Of a DNA stretch of 63,593 nucleotides, positions 7,550-16,408 are shown piece after piece. The notes beneath the pieces are model-generated. The model saw nothing but the letters and a program-made list of their open reading frames with translations. It ran no database searches and had not been told where the DNA came from. This stretch comes from Asaia sp. W19 (GTDB taxonomy: Bacteria > Pseudomonadota > Alphaproteobacteria > Acetobacterales > Acetobacteraceae), in NCBI RefSeq assembly GCF_003994335.1, contig NZ_PNQZ01000020.1:1-63593 (forward strand), read 5' to 3'. Position 1 is the first letter of the stretch, and the number at the start of each line of letters is the position of its first letter. The position numbers and the translations under genes were made by a program.

Positions 7550-9976
7550 ATGACAGACAAGCCATTCCAGACGCGCCAAAAGGCCCTGTGGTGCCGTTCA
7601 TCCTTCTTTTTGTTGATAGCGACGGCCCTGACACCAGCTCTCGGCTTTCAGGCCCAGGCTCAGGATCAGGCTCCTTCTGCCGGGGGCGGGCACGGGGCGC
7701 ACAAGGCGCTTTCGCGGCACGCCTCTCCCGCGACCAGGGTATCTGTCCCTACCTCAGCCCCTGCATCGTCACGAAACCGCAGCGCACGGGATGCGACATC
7801 ACGTCCCGGGGCATCACGTCCCGGGGCAATGAAAAGCGGCTCCGAAACGCTGACGGTCACCACAGCACGACGGCGCTTCCATTTTACCGCAGCCCAGCAT
7901 GAAGCCGATGCCACCACCCATATCACGGCCGAGACCCTGACGCGTCAGGGAGTGGTGTCTTTGCTCGATCTGCCCCGCGTGGCCCCGAACCTGACCGTTC
8001 AGAGCGTGAACGGCACAGGTACAACCAATTTCTTCCTGCGCGGCATAGGGCTGAATGACTACACCCAGAACAATATGTCCTCGGTTCTCGTCTATTATGA
8101 CGACGTCGCCTATCCCCTGGCGCGCATGGCCTCGGGCATGATGTTCGATATCGCCGGCGCCGCCGTCGAGCCCGGGCCGGTCGGTTTTGCTCATGGCCAG
8201 GCCGATACAGGGGGAGAGGTGGCATTTCATACCAATGACCCGACCGATGACTGGCATGGCGGGGTTTCACAGGATATTGCCTCCTACGCCCGCAGCCGCA
8301 CCAATCTTTTTGTGTCCGGTCCGATCGTGACAGACAAGCTCAGCTTCAGGATCGCGGGGCAGACCATGCAGGGTGGCGGCTGGCAAACCAATCCGAGCAA
8401 TGGCGCCCATCTGGGGGATGCAAATCTGGGCGCGCTGCGCGCCAAACTGCGTTGGCGGCCGGAAGAGCATACGGAAATCATGCTGAGCGGGCATTGGGTC
8501 CAGGATGATTCCGAGGTCGTCGCAGCCAAACCCGTCGTGAATTTCCTGCCAACGCGCCCCTACCCGACCCTCACCTACCAGCAGGCCCAATGGGACTATA
8601 ATACGCGTCTCGCCAGATTGATCGGCCGCCCGACGAATCTGAAGCCCAGCGAGCACAATACAATGTGGGGGGCCGATCTCAAGGCATCGCATGATTTTGG
8701 CTTTGCGACACTCAGGAGCATCAGCGCCTTCGAAACCGAGCGCGTGGGCGAATATACCGATCAGGATGGCACGCTCTGGGCCACGGGCGATAACTACCGC
8801 AATATCGTCGCCAACAGCTTCTCGCAGGAACTGCGTCTGGAATCCCGCAAGAACCGGCCGCTCGACTGGGTGATCGGCGCCTATTACGACCGCGTGCGCA
8901 TGACGCAGCAGTCCTTTTTCGATTTCACCGATTACGTGCCCACACGCGGCTATCTTCAGGAAACATCCTTCGGCCAGAACCAGCAGACATTCTCGCAATT
9001 CGCGCATCTGGCCTACAAGCTGCCCCATCGCCTGACGCTGATCGGCGGGCTGACCCATGAGGCTGATGACCGACAATTGCTGAATTTGCGTACGGTCCAG
9101 TTCGGACGTCGCTCCCTGCAGTTCCAGTCTACCGGGTCCAACATGAACCAGTTTGCCGGCACATTGGGCCTGCAATTTCAGGCTACGAAAGACCTCATGA
9201 CCTATTTCAAGGTCAGCCGGGGCATGAAGCCGGGCGGTATGACCGCCAATAATACGGTCGTGCAGGGGCAGCTCGACCCGTTCAAACCCGAAACCGTGCT
9301 GGCCTATGAACTCGGCTTCAAGGCCGATCTCATTCCCAATCGTTTCCGGCTCAATGCAGCCGCCTTTTATTACGATTATCACGACCAGCAATATCTCGGC
9401 ACCTATGTCGTGCCCAGCTATGGTCCTCTCGGACGCTTTGACAACATCCCGAAATCAGAGATCTGGGGGACTGAGTTCAATACCGAAATCAATCCGATAC
9501 GCCATGTCTACCTGACGCAGAATTTCGGCTATCTGCGCAGCAAATACCAGCGCTTCCAGGCCATTAACGCTGCCGCCGTCAATGCCCAATACGCGCGCAC
9601 GGGCATATGGGCGCCCATCTACACCGATTACGCCGGTACAGAAGGCATGAACCCAAAACTGACCCTTAATGGCTCTGGCGATTATCGTATTGCCTTCCTC
9701 AAGCGCTATGAGGGAGAGGCCGGGATCGACTGGAATTTCCGATCCGCACAATCCATGGTGCCGGGCGGCACCGGTCCCTATCAGCTTCCCGCCTATTTTT
9801 TGCTCGGCGCGCATCTCACTGTACATCCGCTCAAAGGACCGTGGACAGCCACACTCTATGCGTCGAATATCCTGAACAGGGAGTATTTCACCACGAGTTC
9901 GCAATCGACCACGACCTATTTCCGCATTCCCGGCCCGCCGCGCTTTATCGGCGGTCGGATCGGCCTGACCTACTGA
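7550..9976 (+). CDS. TonB-dependent outer-membrane receptor
   Basis: 808-residue outer-membrane active transporter. A signal peptide with a hydrophobic core (SSFFLLIATALTPALGF) ends near AQAQ at about residue 40. It is followed by a Ser/Ala/Arg-rich linker to about residue 97 and then ETLTVTT, which could be the TonB box. The plug domain follows (VVSLLDLPRVAPNLTVQ, FLRGIGLNDY) and then a long 22-stranded-barrel-like region with aromatic girdle strands, ending in a C-terminal aromatic (GRIGLTY). It opens an operon with an MHS symporter 29 bases downstream and an AbgB-like hydrolase, which points to an organic, perhaps amide-containing, substrate rather than iron. No Fur box was seen upstream. 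Confidence 0.9.
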   Translation: MTDKPFQTRQKALWCRSSFFLLIATALTPALGFQAQAQDQAPSAGGGHGAHKALSRHASPATRVSVPTSAPASSRNRSARDATSRPGASRPGAMKSGSETLTVTTARRRFHFTAAQHEADATTHITAETLTRQGVVSLLDLPRVAPNLTVQSVNGTGTTNFFLRGIGLNDYTQNNMSSVLVYYDDVAYPLARMASGMMFDIAGAAVEPGPVGFAHGQADTGGEVAFHTNDPTDDWHGGVSQDIASYARSRTNLFVSGPIVTDKLSFRIAGQTMQGGGWQTNPSNGAHLGDANLGALRAKLRWRPEEHTEIMLSGHWVQDDSEVVAAKPVVNFLPTRPYPTLTYQQAQWDYNTRLARLIGRPTNLKPSEHNTMWGADLKASHDFGFATLRSISAFETERVGEYTDQDGTLWATGDNYRNIVANSFSQELRLESRKNRPLDWVIGAYYDRVRMTQQSFFDFTDYVPTRGYLQETSFGQNQQTFSQFAHLAYKLPHRLTLIGGLTHEADDRQLLNLRTVQFGRRSLQFQSTGSNMNQFAGTLGLQFQATKDLMTYFKVSRGMKPGGMTANNTVVQGQLDPFKPETVLAYELGFKADLIPNRFRLNAAAFYYDYHDQQYLGTYVVPSYGPLGRFDNIPKSEIWGTEFNTEINPIRHVYLTQNFGYLRSKYQRFQAINAAAVNAQYARTGIWAPIYTDYAGTEGMNPKLTLNGSGDYRIAFLKRYEGEAGIDWNFRSAQSMVPGGTGPYQLPAYFLLGAHLTVHPLKGPWTATLYASNILNREYFTTSSQSTTTYFRIPGPPRFIGGRIGLTY

Positions 9977-10005
9977 ACGCCCCCACCCGCAAGGAGAGTG
10001 ACGCC

Positions 10006-11301
10006 ATGACAGGATCGGAACAGGACAGAAAGCGGATCATCATGGCCGCCTGTGTCGGGAATTTTCTCGAATTCTATAATTTCATGGCTTATGCGTTTTT
10101 CGCGCCCATGATCGCCAAGGCTTTTTTTCCGCATAGCAGCGGTCTGGCCGGATTGTTCGATGCGCTCATCACCTTTGGCGCCGGTTTTTTCCTGCGGCCT
10201 CTGGGCGCGTTCTGCGTCGGCATCTATGCCAGACGCCATGGCCATCAGGCCGCACTCATGCTGACTTTTGTGATCATGGCAGTAGGCTCGCTGCTTCTCG
10301 CCGCCACCCCGCCAACGGGCGCGATCGGCATCATCGCCGCCTTCATGATTGTTCTGGCGCGCATGATGCAGGGGTTTTCCGATGGCGGCGAGGTCGGTCC
10401 GGCTACCGCCATGCTGTATGACGCCGCGCCTCCAGGCAAAGGCGGCATTATCAGCATCATGCAATATGTGACGCAGATTCTGGGTATGCTGGTGGCGGTG
10501 ATCTTTGGGCTGATCCTCTCGCTCGTCCTCTCCCATGATGCGCTTTATGACTGGGGCTGGCGCGTCCCGTTTGTCATCGGCGTGGCCATACTCCCGTTCG
10601 GATTCTGGCTGCGTCGACAAATCCCTGCCGCGCATACAACGCATCACGAGCCCCATCCTTTTGGCGCAACGCTGCGCCTGCTGGTCACGCCCAAAATCCT
10701 GCTGGTCTTCGCACTCATCATTTGCGGGACCATCACCAATTACCTGCGCACATTCGGTGTCAGCTACGCCATTGCGGTGCTGCATCTGCCGCCCGGTATC
10801 GCCATGTTCGCCATGACCATCGGCCTGATCTGCGGCGTTACGGCGGTCATCGCCGGTATGCGTATCGCCAATCGCAATCCCGATCCGATGCGTTTCGTGC
10901 TTTGGGTTTCCCTCATCGGCACGCCGCTCTGCATGGTCTATTATGGGCTTTCCATCACCTATCCGGGGCTCTGGACCCAGATCGGCCTGAACGTCACGAT
11001 CTTTCTCTCCTCGGGTCTGCTCATCGCCCCCGTTTGGCGCTTGCTGTTCGACGCTATTCCCGACCATAGCCGCGCCTTTATCTTTGGCCTCGTTTATGCC
11101 GTAGCCGTCTCGGTTTTCGGCGGTCTGACACAGCCGATAACCGTGCTGCTGATCGCCCGTTTCCATGATGCCATGGTGCCTGCCTGGATGATCGGTGTGC
11201 TGACGCCTCTCTCGCTTCTGGCCTATCTGGGCCTGCGCCACCTCATGAAGCAAGGGCATCGGCCAAGCGCCTTTTCCCCCCTGCCCGATCGTGCCTTGTG
11301 A
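10006..11301 (+). CDS. MFS transporter, metabolite:H+ symporter (MHS) type
   Basis: 431-residue inner-membrane transporter with about 12 hydrophobic segments. The early FLEFYNFMAYAFFAP and the loop RPLGAFCVGIYARRHGHQAAL match the MHS subfamily that imports citrate, shikimate, proline/betaine or alpha-ketoglutarate with protons; EVGPATAM and GWRVPFVIG are also family-like. The start at 10006 is set by AAGGAG at 9991-9996; a longer frame to 9841 overlaps the receptor gene and is not needed. It sits between an outer-membrane receptor and a cytoplasmic amidohydrolase, so it probably carries their common substrate across the inner membrane. The substrate itself is not readable. Confidence 0.88.
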   Translation: MTGSEQDRKRIIMAACVGNFLEFYNFMAYAFFAPMIAKAFFPHSSGLAGLFDALITFGAGFFLRPLGAFCVGIYARRHGHQAALMLTFVIMAVGSLLLAATPPTGAIGIIAAFMIVLARMMQGFSDGGEVGPATAMLYDAAPPGKGGIISIMQYVTQILGMLVAVIFGLILSLVLSHDALYDWGWRVPFVIGVAILPFGFWLRRQIPAAHTTHHEPHPFGATLRLLVTPKILLVFALIICGTITNYLRTFGVSYAIAVLHLPPGIAMFAMTIGLICGVTAVIAGMRIANRNPDPMRFVLWVSLIGTPLCMVYYGLSITYPGLWTQIGLNVTIFLSSGLLIAPVWRLLFDAIPDHSRAFIFGLVYAVAVSVFGGLTQPITVLLIARFHDAMVPAWMIGVLTPLSLLAYLGLRHLMKQGHRPSAFSPLPDRAL

Positions 11302-11399
11302 CATTGCCCAGCCAAGATTGGGTTCTGACATCCCCTGAGGGCACTCTTCCGCACGCGCTGGGCCTGCCTTCCTCTTCCGCCGACAAGGATTTTCTTCTC

Positions 11400-12812
11400 A
11401 TGAAAAATACCGATGCCATCCTCTCCTTTGTCGATGACCGCGCTTCAAGCCTGATCGCGCTCAGCGATGCAGTATGGGAAGTGCCCGAGACCAATTTCGA
11501 GGAAGTCCGCTCCTGTGCGCTCCATACCGAGAAACTGGCTGAAGAAGGGTTTCGCGTCACACGCAACGTAGCCGGCATGCCCACCGCCGTCATGGGTGAG
11601 GCCGGCCAGGGTGGACCCGTCATCGCCTTTCTGGGCGAGTATGATGCACTTCCCGACCTGACCAATGCCGCAGGGGTCATGGAACACACCCCGCTCCCCG
11701 GCAATGGGAATGGCCATGCCTGCGGCCATAATCTGCTGGGCTCCGCCGCGTTGCTCGCTGCCACGGCATTGAAGAATTTCCTTGCCGCGCATGATCTGCC
11801 GGGACGCGTGCGCTATTATGGCTGCCCCGCCGAGGAAGGCGGTGCAGGCAAGGCCTTCATGGTGCGTGAAGGCGTGTTCGATGATGTCGATGCCGCGATC
11901 TCCTGGCATCCTCTGTTTTTCACCGGCGTGTTTCCCCCCTCCTCCCTCGCCAATATCCGTCTCGATTTCACCTTTACCGGCAAAGCCGCCCATGCCGCGG
12001 CTGCACCCTTCTTGGGGCGGTCCGCCCTCGATGCGGCAGAGCTCATGAATGTGGGTGTGAATTATCTGCGCGAGCACATGCTGCCCAGCTCGCGCATTCA
12101 CTACGCCTATCTCGATGCAGGTGGCGCTGCGCCCAACGTCGTGCAGGCAAAAACCACCATACGCTACGTGGTACGGACGCTCGATCTGGCCGATCTGGTG
12201 CCGCTGACGGAGCGTGTGCGCAAGATTGCCCAGGGTGCCGCGCTGATGACGGAAACACAGGTGGAAGAACGCGTGATCAGCGCCATGGCCAATATCCTGC
12301 CCTGCCCCCCGCTCGAAGCCGCCATGCAGGGTCATGTCGAGCGTCTTGGACCGCCGCCATTCGATGAGGATGACCGTGATTTCGCCCGCAAGATGCAGGC
12401 CACTTTCCCCAGAAGCGACATCATTGCCGCCTTCCATCATGCTGGCGCCAGACCCGATCTGGACAAGCCGCTCGCCGATTTCGTTCTGCCTGCCGGGGGC
12501 AATCGCTCGTCACTCGGCTCAACCGATATAGGCGATGTGAGCTGGACCGTGCCCACCGTTCAGGCGCTTGGCGCAACCTGCGCTATCGGTACCCAGCTCC
12601 ATTCCTGGCAGATGACCGCCCAAGGGCAGTCTTCGGTGGCGCATAAAGGCATGGTGCATGTGGCGAAAATCATGGCCCTGACCGGGCTCGACCTCGCAAC
12701 CAATCCGGAGTTGCTCGAGGCGGCGAAGGCCGATCACGCGGCGCGTCTCGCAGTTCAGCCCTATGTGTCGCTCATTCCGGCGGAAACAATGCCCTCTGCC
12801 GATAATGAATGA
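11400..12812 (+). CDS. M20-family amidohydrolase, AbgB-like
   Basis: 470-residue metal-dependent amidohydrolase resembling AbgB, the p-aminobenzoyl-glutamate hydrolase subunit. The N-terminus (FVDDRASSLIALSDAVWEVPETNFEE) matches the AbgB pattern, followed by LGEYDALP, the metal-site GHACGHNLLG, and CPAEEGGAGK; the dimerisation domain begins near LDFTFTGKAAHAA. ATG 11400 is chosen because AAGGAT lies just upstream; a GTG at 11298 that overlaps the transporter stop is possible but adds an unlikely 34 residues. No AbgA or AbgT gene is adjacent, so the true substrate may be another N-acyl amino acid or amide taken up by the two upstream transporters. Confidence 0.85.
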   Translation: MKNTDAILSFVDDRASSLIALSDAVWEVPETNFEEVRSCALHTEKLAEEGFRVTRNVAGMPTAVMGEAGQGGPVIAFLGEYDALPDLTNAAGVMEHTPLPGNGNGHACGHNLLGSAALLAATALKNFLAAHDLPGRVRYYGCPAEEGGAGKAFMVREGVFDDVDAAISWHPLFFTGVFPPSSLANIRLDFTFTGKAAHAAAAPFLGRSALDAAELMNVGVNYLREHMLPSSRIHYAYLDAGGAAPNVVQAKTTIRYVVRTLDLADLVPLTERVRKIAQGAALMTETQVEERVISAMANILPCPPLEAAMQGHVERLGPPPFDEDDRDFARKMQATFPRSDIIAAFHHAGARPDLDKPLADFVLPAGGNRSSLGSTDIGDVSWTVPTVQALGATCAIGTQLHSWQMTAQGQSSVAHKGMVHVAKIMALTGLDLATNPELLEAAKADHAARLAVQPYVSLIPAETMPSADNE

Positions 12813-12819
12813 AACCCTC

Positions 12820-12894
12820 AGGGCGGTCGGAGTCAGAGTCGCCGCCCTTTCGAGGATTCAGGTCGTCAAGGGGCGCTCTCAGCGCCTCTTTTTG
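12820..12894 (+). terminator. Terminator region after the AbgB-like gene
   Basis: Two hairpins: AGGGCGG/CCGCCCT (12820-12849) and a stronger GGCGCT-CTC-AGCGCC (12873-12887) followed by TCTTTTT. The second one overlaps the last codons of the convergent ABC permease gene. Confidence 0.7.
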
Positions 12895-13916
12895 ACCATG
12901 GACTGGGCACAGGCCACCCCGATCAGCACCAGCCCCCAGATGGCGAGCGTCAGATAATCGCTGAAGCCGAGCAGATTGAACCCGGTCGCAATCAGCTGAA
13001 GCATGATCATGGCCAGAACCAGCCCTGTCACCCGTCCGAAACCGCCATTGGGATCGACCCCGCCCAGAACAGCGGCCAGAACGGTGACCAGCAGATAGGA
13101 TTTGGCATAAGCCGCGCTGGCCGAATTGAATCGCGCCAGCATCAGGCAGGCGGCGCAGAAGCACAGGAAACCCGAAAGCGCGTAGATCCTGATCGTCACG
13201 CGATCGACATTGACCGCCGAATAGCGCGTGGCGAGTGCATTCGACCCGATCATGCGGATCGAAATCCCGAAAGCCGTATGCTGAAGCAGAAGATGCACCA
13301 CGCCCGCCACCGCCAGAAAGGCGAGAAAGGCCAGCGGTATCTGCGCCAGTGAGGCATTGCCGATCTGACCATAAAGGGCAGGCAGTCCCGACACCACCTC
13401 ACCACGCGTCAGCCAGATGCTCGTGCCTTCGACAATCGACATGATTCCCAGCGTGACCAGAATGGGATGGACTTTCGTCCGCACAATCAGCCATCCGGTC
13501 ACGCCTCCCAACGCCGTCCCCAGCACCGCCCCCACCATGAGAGCGATCACGATGCAGAACCCGACATAGCCCGCGCCATGGCCCGCCAAAGGCAGATGGC
13601 CGAGCACCGTCACCATGGCAAGGCCACAGGCATTGGCAATCGCGATGATGGCCAGATTCAACCCGCCCGACATCATGGGGATCGCCATGGCCAGCGCCAG
13701 AAGACCGAGTTGCGGGAGCTGGAACATCATGGAGCGCATGGAGCCGAGGCTGAAAAACCCGGGCACGATGAGGCTGAACCCGATGGCGAGCGCCAGCGCG
13801 GCCAGAGCCTGCCCCGACACACGCGCAGGAAACAGCCGCCGGAACGGAGCGGCAAGATCGGTCATGGAGGCGGAATGTCCTGTCTTATTGCCGGTAACGG
13901 GCAGATTTTCAGACAT
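12879..13916 (-). CDS. ABC sugar transporter permease (RbsC/RhaQ-like), second subunit
   Basis: 345-residue inner-membrane permease of the branched-chain amino acid/ribose type, last gene of a four-gene importer. About nine hydrophobic helices are visible, with the family loop GGVNPNGGFGRV-like motif (GGVDPNGGFGRVTG) near residue 290 and LGTALGGVTGWLIV in the middle. The start ATG at 13916 shares an 8-base overlap (ATGTCTGA) with the stop of the preceding permease gene, so a longer open frame upstream is ignored. It should pair with the neighbouring permease and the double-domain ATPase to import a sugar or polyol delivered by the binding protein encoded at 16405-17421. Confidence 0.9.
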   Translation of the reverse strand: MSENLPVTGNKTGHSASMTDLAAPFRRLFPARVSGQALAALALAIGFSLIVPGFFSLGSMRSMMFQLPQLGLLALAMAIPMMSGGLNLAIIAIANACGLAMVTVLGHLPLAGHGAGYVGFCIVIALMVGAVLGTALGGVTGWLIVRTKVHPILVTLGIMSIVEGTSIWLTRGEVVSGLPALYGQIGNASLAQIPLAFLAFLAVAGVVHLLLQHTAFGISIRMIGSNALATRYSAVNVDRVTIRIYALSGFLCFCAACLMLARFNSASAAYAKSYLLVTVLAAVLGGVDPNGGFGRVTGLVLAMIMLQLIATGFNLLGFSDYLTLAIWGLVLIGVACAQSMVKKRR

Positions 13917-14928
13917 GGGCTTGCTCCGGGATGGGCGCTTCCTCAACGAGCCGGGAGCGCTTGCGGCTCTGGACCGAAAGGGCAGTGAGCGTCGTGGAAG
14001 CGAGAATGATCGCGCCCGTGATGATCTCGAAGCAGTAGGGTGAGATATCGAGCAGATTGAGCCCGTTCTGGATGATGGCGAGCAGCAGGATACCGAGCGT
14101 GATCCCGCCGATCGTCCCCACGCCGCCCAGAAGCGATGCGCCGCCCAGAACGGCGGCGGAAAGGACCGATAATTCCGTGCCATAAAGCGCATTCGGCACG
14201 GCTTCACCCACGCGATTGGCCTGAACCAGCCCCGCCAGAGCCGCCATGAAACCGGCAAAGCCATAGGCAAAGAACTGCAGCTTCGAGATATTCAGGCCGA
14301 TGCGACGCGCCGCCTCGGCATTGCCGCCCATGGCGTAAAGCTGCCTGCCGGTTCTGGACAGGGTAAGAAGGACCCAGCACAACAGGAGCGACACCACCAT
14401 GACCACGATGGGCAAAGTGATGCGTATGAGATCGCCCCCCGATGTCTCGAATTGCAGGAAGGTGACGCGCTCGCTCCACCATTCGGGCAGGTTATAGATG
14501 GAGTGACCGCCCGTCGCATACATCAGCAGGGCGAAATACACATTCATGGTGGCGATGGTGATAATGATGGAATTGACACGCGCATAATGGATCAGCGCGG
14601 CGTTCAAAAAGCCGAGCCCCGTTCCCACGACAAGCCCAGCGGGGATAACGAGGAAGGGCGAGAGCCCATAATGCGTGGCCAGAAGCGCTGCAACATATTG
14701 CGCCACCGAAGCCGTGGCCGCGAAGGAAATATCGATCCCCCCAGCAATGAGCACGACGAAAAGCCCCGTAGCCATGATGGCCTGCACGGCGTAGCTTTCG
14801 GTCAGATCGACGAAATTCGACAGGCTGAGAAAGCTTGGCGTCGACAGGGACAGGGCTGCACCGAAAATGACGATCACCCCGGCCAGCCAGAACTCGGGCC
14901 GACTGCGCAGCGTGGCAAAATCAGGCAT
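13909..14928 (-). CDS. ABC sugar transporter permease (RbsC/RhaP-like), first subunit
   Basis: 339-residue inner-membrane permease. Hydrophobic segments begin at FWLAGVIVIFGAALS; the family signatures LIAGGIDISFAATASVAQYVAAL and LGGASLLGGVGTIGGITLG are present. The start ATG (14928) overlaps the stop of the ATPase gene by 8 bases (ATGCCTGA), and its own stop overlaps the next permease by 8 bases in the same way, so the three are likely translationally coupled. A longer frame upstream overlaps the ATPase gene and is rejected. It forms half of the membrane channel of the LacI-linked importer. Confidence 0.9.
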   Translation of the reverse strand: MPDFATLRSRPEFWLAGVIVIFGAALSLSTPSFLSLSNFVDLTESYAVQAIMATGLFVVLIAGGIDISFAATASVAQYVAALLATHYGLSPFLVIPAGLVVGTGLGFLNAALIHYARVNSIIITIATMNVYFALLMYATGGHSIYNLPEWWSERVTFLQFETSGGDLIRITLPIVVMVVSLLLCWVLLTLSRTGRQLYAMGGNAEAARRIGLNISKLQFFAYGFAGFMAALAGLVQANRVGEAVPNALYGTELSVLSAAVLGGASLLGGVGTIGGITLGILLLAIIQNGLNLLDISPYCFEIITGAIILASTTLTALSVQSRKRSRLVEEAPIPEQAHV

Positions 14929-16408
14929 AGATCTGCGCCTCCAGCGCCTGTTCTGTGATGTGTGCCGGGGAATAATCACCCGCGATACGGCCATTGCGCA
15001 TATGCAGGATGCGATCACAGGTGGCAAAAAGCTCGATCATCTCGTCCGAGATCACGAGAATGCCCACGCCCTGGGCGCTCAATTCGCGGATCAGGGCGTA
15101 GATCCCCTCCTTGTTCTTGATGTCCACCCCCACTGTAGGACTGTCGAGGATGAGAATCTTGGGATGGGATGCGAGCCAGCGTGCCAGAATGACGCGCTGC
15201 TGGTTGCCACCCGACAGGGTGTTGATGGCATCCTGAACCGAATTGACCTTGATATTCAGACGCGCCACCCAGTCCCGGGCGAGCTGTACGCGCGCCCGAT
15301 CGGTGATGATGCCAAAACGATTGGCCAGACTTGGCAGAACGGCAATATCGAGATTATCGACGATGGATTGCTCGGCATTGATCCCGAGATTGAGCCTGTC
15401 TTCAGAGACATAAGCCAGACCCGCCGCCAGAGCATCCTGATTGGTCCGAAAACGACATTCCTGGCCATGCACGAGCATTTTCCCGGAATCTGGTCTGGTC
15501 ATGCCAAAAAGCGAGAGGGCAAATTCCGTCCGTCCGGCACCCAGAAGGCCTGTCAGGCCCAGAACCTCGCCCTCATGCAGGGTGATCGAGACGTTCTCAT
15601 ACTCGCCCTTGCGCGTGAGCTGGCGGGTTTCCAGCAGGGCGGGACGGGCACTGCAATCGCGGGGAGCATGATGGGTCGCGATCTCGATACCGGTCATGAG
15701 ATGGATCAGCATTCTCTGGTCGAGACCGGATGCAGGATACGTGCCCACCATCCGTCCATCGCGCATCACCGTAATACGCTCGGCAATGGCGGAGACCTCA
15801 TCGAGCCGATGCGAAACGAAGACGATCGCAATCCCCTCCGCCGAGAGCTTGCGCACCAGATCGAGCAGGCGGCGCACCTCGGCGCGTGTGAGCGACGCCG
15901 TGGGTTCGTCCATGAAAATCAAACGCGCCTCACCCGCAAGGCCGCGCGCAATGGCCACGATCTGCCGCTCGGCAATCGACAGCGCATCCACCGGACACTC
16001 CAGAGGCAGATCATGCCCAAGACGGGACAGGATTTCCGTCGCCTTCCGCCGGATCGCAGCGCGCGGACTGAAACCACGCCCCAGATTGGCATCGAAGGCG
16101 ATGTTCTCGGCCACGTTCAGATTGGGGAAAAGAGCCAGATCCTGAAACACCACCTGAATGCCCAGTGCACGGGCGCGCATCGGATCGAGCGGCAGCACAT
16201 TCCGACCGCCAATACGGATCTCCCCGCCCGGGTCGGGAGCGTGTACCCCCGATACCGCCTTGATTAGCGTGGATTTGCCGCATCCGTTTTCGCCTACAAG
16301 ACAATGGATCTCGCCTTCGCGTACATCCCAATCGATCCCGCGCAGCGCCTGGAAACTGCCGAATGTCTTGTGCACATGGCGCAGCTCCAGAAAGACTGCG
16401 TCGGTCAC
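14921..16408 (-). CDS. Sugar ABC transporter ATP-binding protein, two NBDs
   Basis: 495-residue double ATPase of the RbsA/XylG/RhaT kind that energises the importer. The first domain has Walker A GENGCGKST (residues 39-47), signature LSIAERQIVAIARGLA and Walker B LIFMDEPTASL. The second domain has the usual degenerate Walker A (GLLGAGRTE), a canonical signature LSGGNQQRVILARWLA, and Walker B ILILDSPTVGVD in which the usual catalytic Glu is Ser, as in some carbohydrate importers. Translation starts at GTG 16408, overlapping the binding-protein stop by 4 bases (GTGA). All four transporter genes overlap, so they are made together. Confidence 0.93.
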   Translation of the reverse strand: MTDAVFLELRHVHKTFGSFQALRGIDWDVREGEIHCLVGENGCGKSTLIKAVSGVHAPDPGGEIRIGGRNVLPLDPMRARALGIQVVFQDLALFPNLNVAENIAFDANLGRGFSPRAAIRRKATEILSRLGHDLPLECPVDALSIAERQIVAIARGLAGEARLIFMDEPTASLTRAEVRRLLDLVRKLSAEGIAIVFVSHRLDEVSAIAERITVMRDGRMVGTYPASGLDQRMLIHLMTGIEIATHHAPRDCSARPALLETRQLTRKGEYENVSITLHEGEVLGLTGLLGAGRTEFALSLFGMTRPDSGKMLVHGQECRFRTNQDALAAGLAYVSEDRLNLGINAEQSIVDNLDIAVLPSLANRFGIITDRARVQLARDWVARLNIKVNSVQDAINTLSGGNQQRVILARWLASHPKILILDSPTVGVDIKNKEGIYALIRELSAQGVGILVISDEMIELFATCDRILHMRNGRIAGDYSPAHITEQALEAQIYA

